This document shows positions 63,309 to 64,000 of a stretch of 64,000 nt of DNA, one piece after another. The notes under the pieces are model-generated. The model worked only from the letters and a program-made list of their open reading frames with translations, was not told the origin of the DNA and did no database searches. The position numbers were made by a program, and so were the translations under genes. The stretch is from Pseudomonas sp. PH1b. GTDB taxonomy: Bacteria; Pseudomonadota; Gammaproteobacteria; Pseudomonadales; Pseudomonadaceae. Within the stretch, counting starts at the first letter, position 1. Each line of letters opens with the position of its first letter. Location: the NCBI RefSeq assembly GCF_000633395.1, contig NZ_AYMU01000024.1, forward strand, positions 43,205 through 107,204, written 5' to 3'.

Positions 63309-63812
63309 ATGAATTCTCAAGACATCGTGCTCAGTGACGATGAACAGGTTGAGCTGACAGGCCTCTCCGTAGTTTCCGTCACCCGCTGGTGCAAGCGGTT
63401 TCAAGCACTGCGTCTTCAGGGTTTGGTATATTTGCCGGGGCGAGGCCGCAAGCCTTCATTGCCTGCCGAAGCCTTGCAGCGAACACTTGAGCAGGTCACT
63501 CAACCGCGCATCGGTCAGCCACGCTGGAGCTGTCGTAGCATGGCGCGTGTCGCTGGTATTTCTCCTGCCAGCGTTCAGCGGATCTGGGCTGCAAACGACA
63601 TCAAGCCGCACCTCACCCGCACCTTCAAGCTGTCCAATGATCCGCAGTTCGAAGAAAAATTCTGGGCGTTATCGGCCTGCACCTGGCGCCACCGGATAAG
63701 GCGTTGGTGCTCTGCGGCGATGAAAAAAGCCAGGTTCAAGCTCTGCAACGCACACAACCAGGCTTGCCATTGGGCATCGGCCACATCCGCACACAAACCC
63801 ATGACTATATCC
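63309..63812 (+). pseudogene. degraded IS630-family transposase, interrupted by IS66
   Basis: The frame codes for MNSQDIVLSDDEQVELT, then jumps into VVSVTRWCKRFQALRLQGL, SMARVAGISPASVQRIWAAN and LTRTFKLSNDPQFEEKFW, the HTH and linker of IS630 transposases. Part of the HTH region is missing after residue 17 (internal deletion). After FEEKFW a base is lost near 63667; reading on in the next frame gives VIGLHLAPPDKALVLCGDEK, QVQALQRTQPGLPLG and THDYI, the catalytic-domain start. It stops at 63812, where the terminal repeat of an IS66 element begins. It is dead. Confidence 0.82.
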
Positions 63813-64000
63813 GTAAGCGTCCGCCCAACACACCTTGCGTGATTAAACGGCCCCCCACCTGTGCGGCAACAGCTCGGTAATCTCACTCGCCCGCTGCGTC
63901 GGCAGGCGAGTAAGAACATCCTTCAAATAAGCATACGGATCATGCCCGTTGAGCCGCGCCGACTGGATGAAACTCATGATTGAATCGCCCCGGGTTTCCT
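63813..64000 (-). mobile_element. IS66-family insertion sequence, one end; rest outside window
   Basis: The end begins GTAAGCGTCCGCCCAACAC, typical of IS66 terminal repeats (GTAAGCG). The element is inserted in the IS630-type transposase gene; the 8 bp before it (63805-63812, CTATATCC) should be the target duplication, to be found again beyond the window. Confidence 0.75.
63844..64000 (-). CDS. tnpC: IS66-family transposase TnpC, C-terminal part (5' end outside window)
   Basis: The last 51 codons are present: IMSFIQSARLNGHDPYAYLK, DVLTRLPTQRASEITELLPH and RWGAV, then TAA. This is the C-terminal domain of the IS66 DDE transposase. The coding frame runs in from the right edge. Confidence 0.88.

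Overview
The window is about 63-65% GC, densely coded Pseudomonas chromosome, best matched to the P. fluorescens/protegens/chlororaphis group. Gene order resembles the origin-proximal part of P. aeruginosa (GGDEF-EAL gene beside uvrD; the DUF1826-COG0523-dksA2-amiA-folE2-cam-dihydroorotase block; cfa). Two perfect Pseudomonas-type parS sites (18248-18263 and 34031-34046) and a cluster of perfect DnaA-box 9-mers (37.1-51.4 kb) also point to a position near oriC.

1-12.2 kb is core chromosome: a truncated PAS-GGDEF c-di-GMP protein, uvrD, an EamA transporter, a Tim44-domain protein, an SMI1/KNR4 protein, a CPA2 cation/proton antiporter, an acyl-CoA thioesterase, an APC permease, pdxY and a DUF3301 membrane protein.

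12.3-25.4 kb is a zinc-starvation (Zur) region. Two divergent promoters each carry a perfect 15-bp palindrome of the Zur-box type, TGTTATA-N-TATAACA (15967-15981 and 17802-17816). Leftward from the first run dksA2, a COG0523 GTPase (zigA-like) and DUF1826; rightward lies a small secreted four-cysteine protein. From the second, a periplasmic amidase reads leftward, and a tightly coupled eight-gene operon reads rightward: folE2, a zinc/manganese ABC importer (ATPase, permease, binding protein), a hisI paralogue, a gamma-carbonic anhydrase, a dihydroorotase paralogue and a second threonyl-tRNA synthetase. The likely logic is to import more metal, deliver it through chaperone GTPases, and replace zinc enzymes with back-up isozymes.

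25.5-37.1 kb continues with DUF3617, cardiolipin synthase and a CFA synthase with a 16-bp palindrome in its leader. Next come a bufferin-type RiPP metallophore operon (bufABC-like) and a four-gene operon coding for three SPFH (HflK/HflC-like) proteins, one with 19 histidines in its first 36 residues, plus a P1B-type metal ATPase. A degenerate Zur-like palindrome precedes that operon. This SPFH-ATPase unit is my best candidate for an under-described system.

37.3-43.1 kb is a ynbABCD-like phospholipid operon (CDP-alcohol phosphotransferase, hydrolase/methyltransferase fusion, PAP2/dual-specificity phosphatase, small membrane protein, acyltransferase, CDP-diglyceride synthase). 43.1-52.2 kb has an Lrp regulator, a LysE exporter, a TPR/DUF3142 pair, a frameshifted PNPOx-FAD-2Fe-2S gene, a GST, a LysR regulator and a small membrane protein.

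52.2-64 kb is accessory: AT-richer orphan genes, three perfect 17-bp direct repeats, a remnant that looks like the C-terminus of a subtilase, a 2765-residue autotransporter with an internal tandem duplication, and a degraded IS630-type transposase gene interrupted by an IS66 element that runs off the window.
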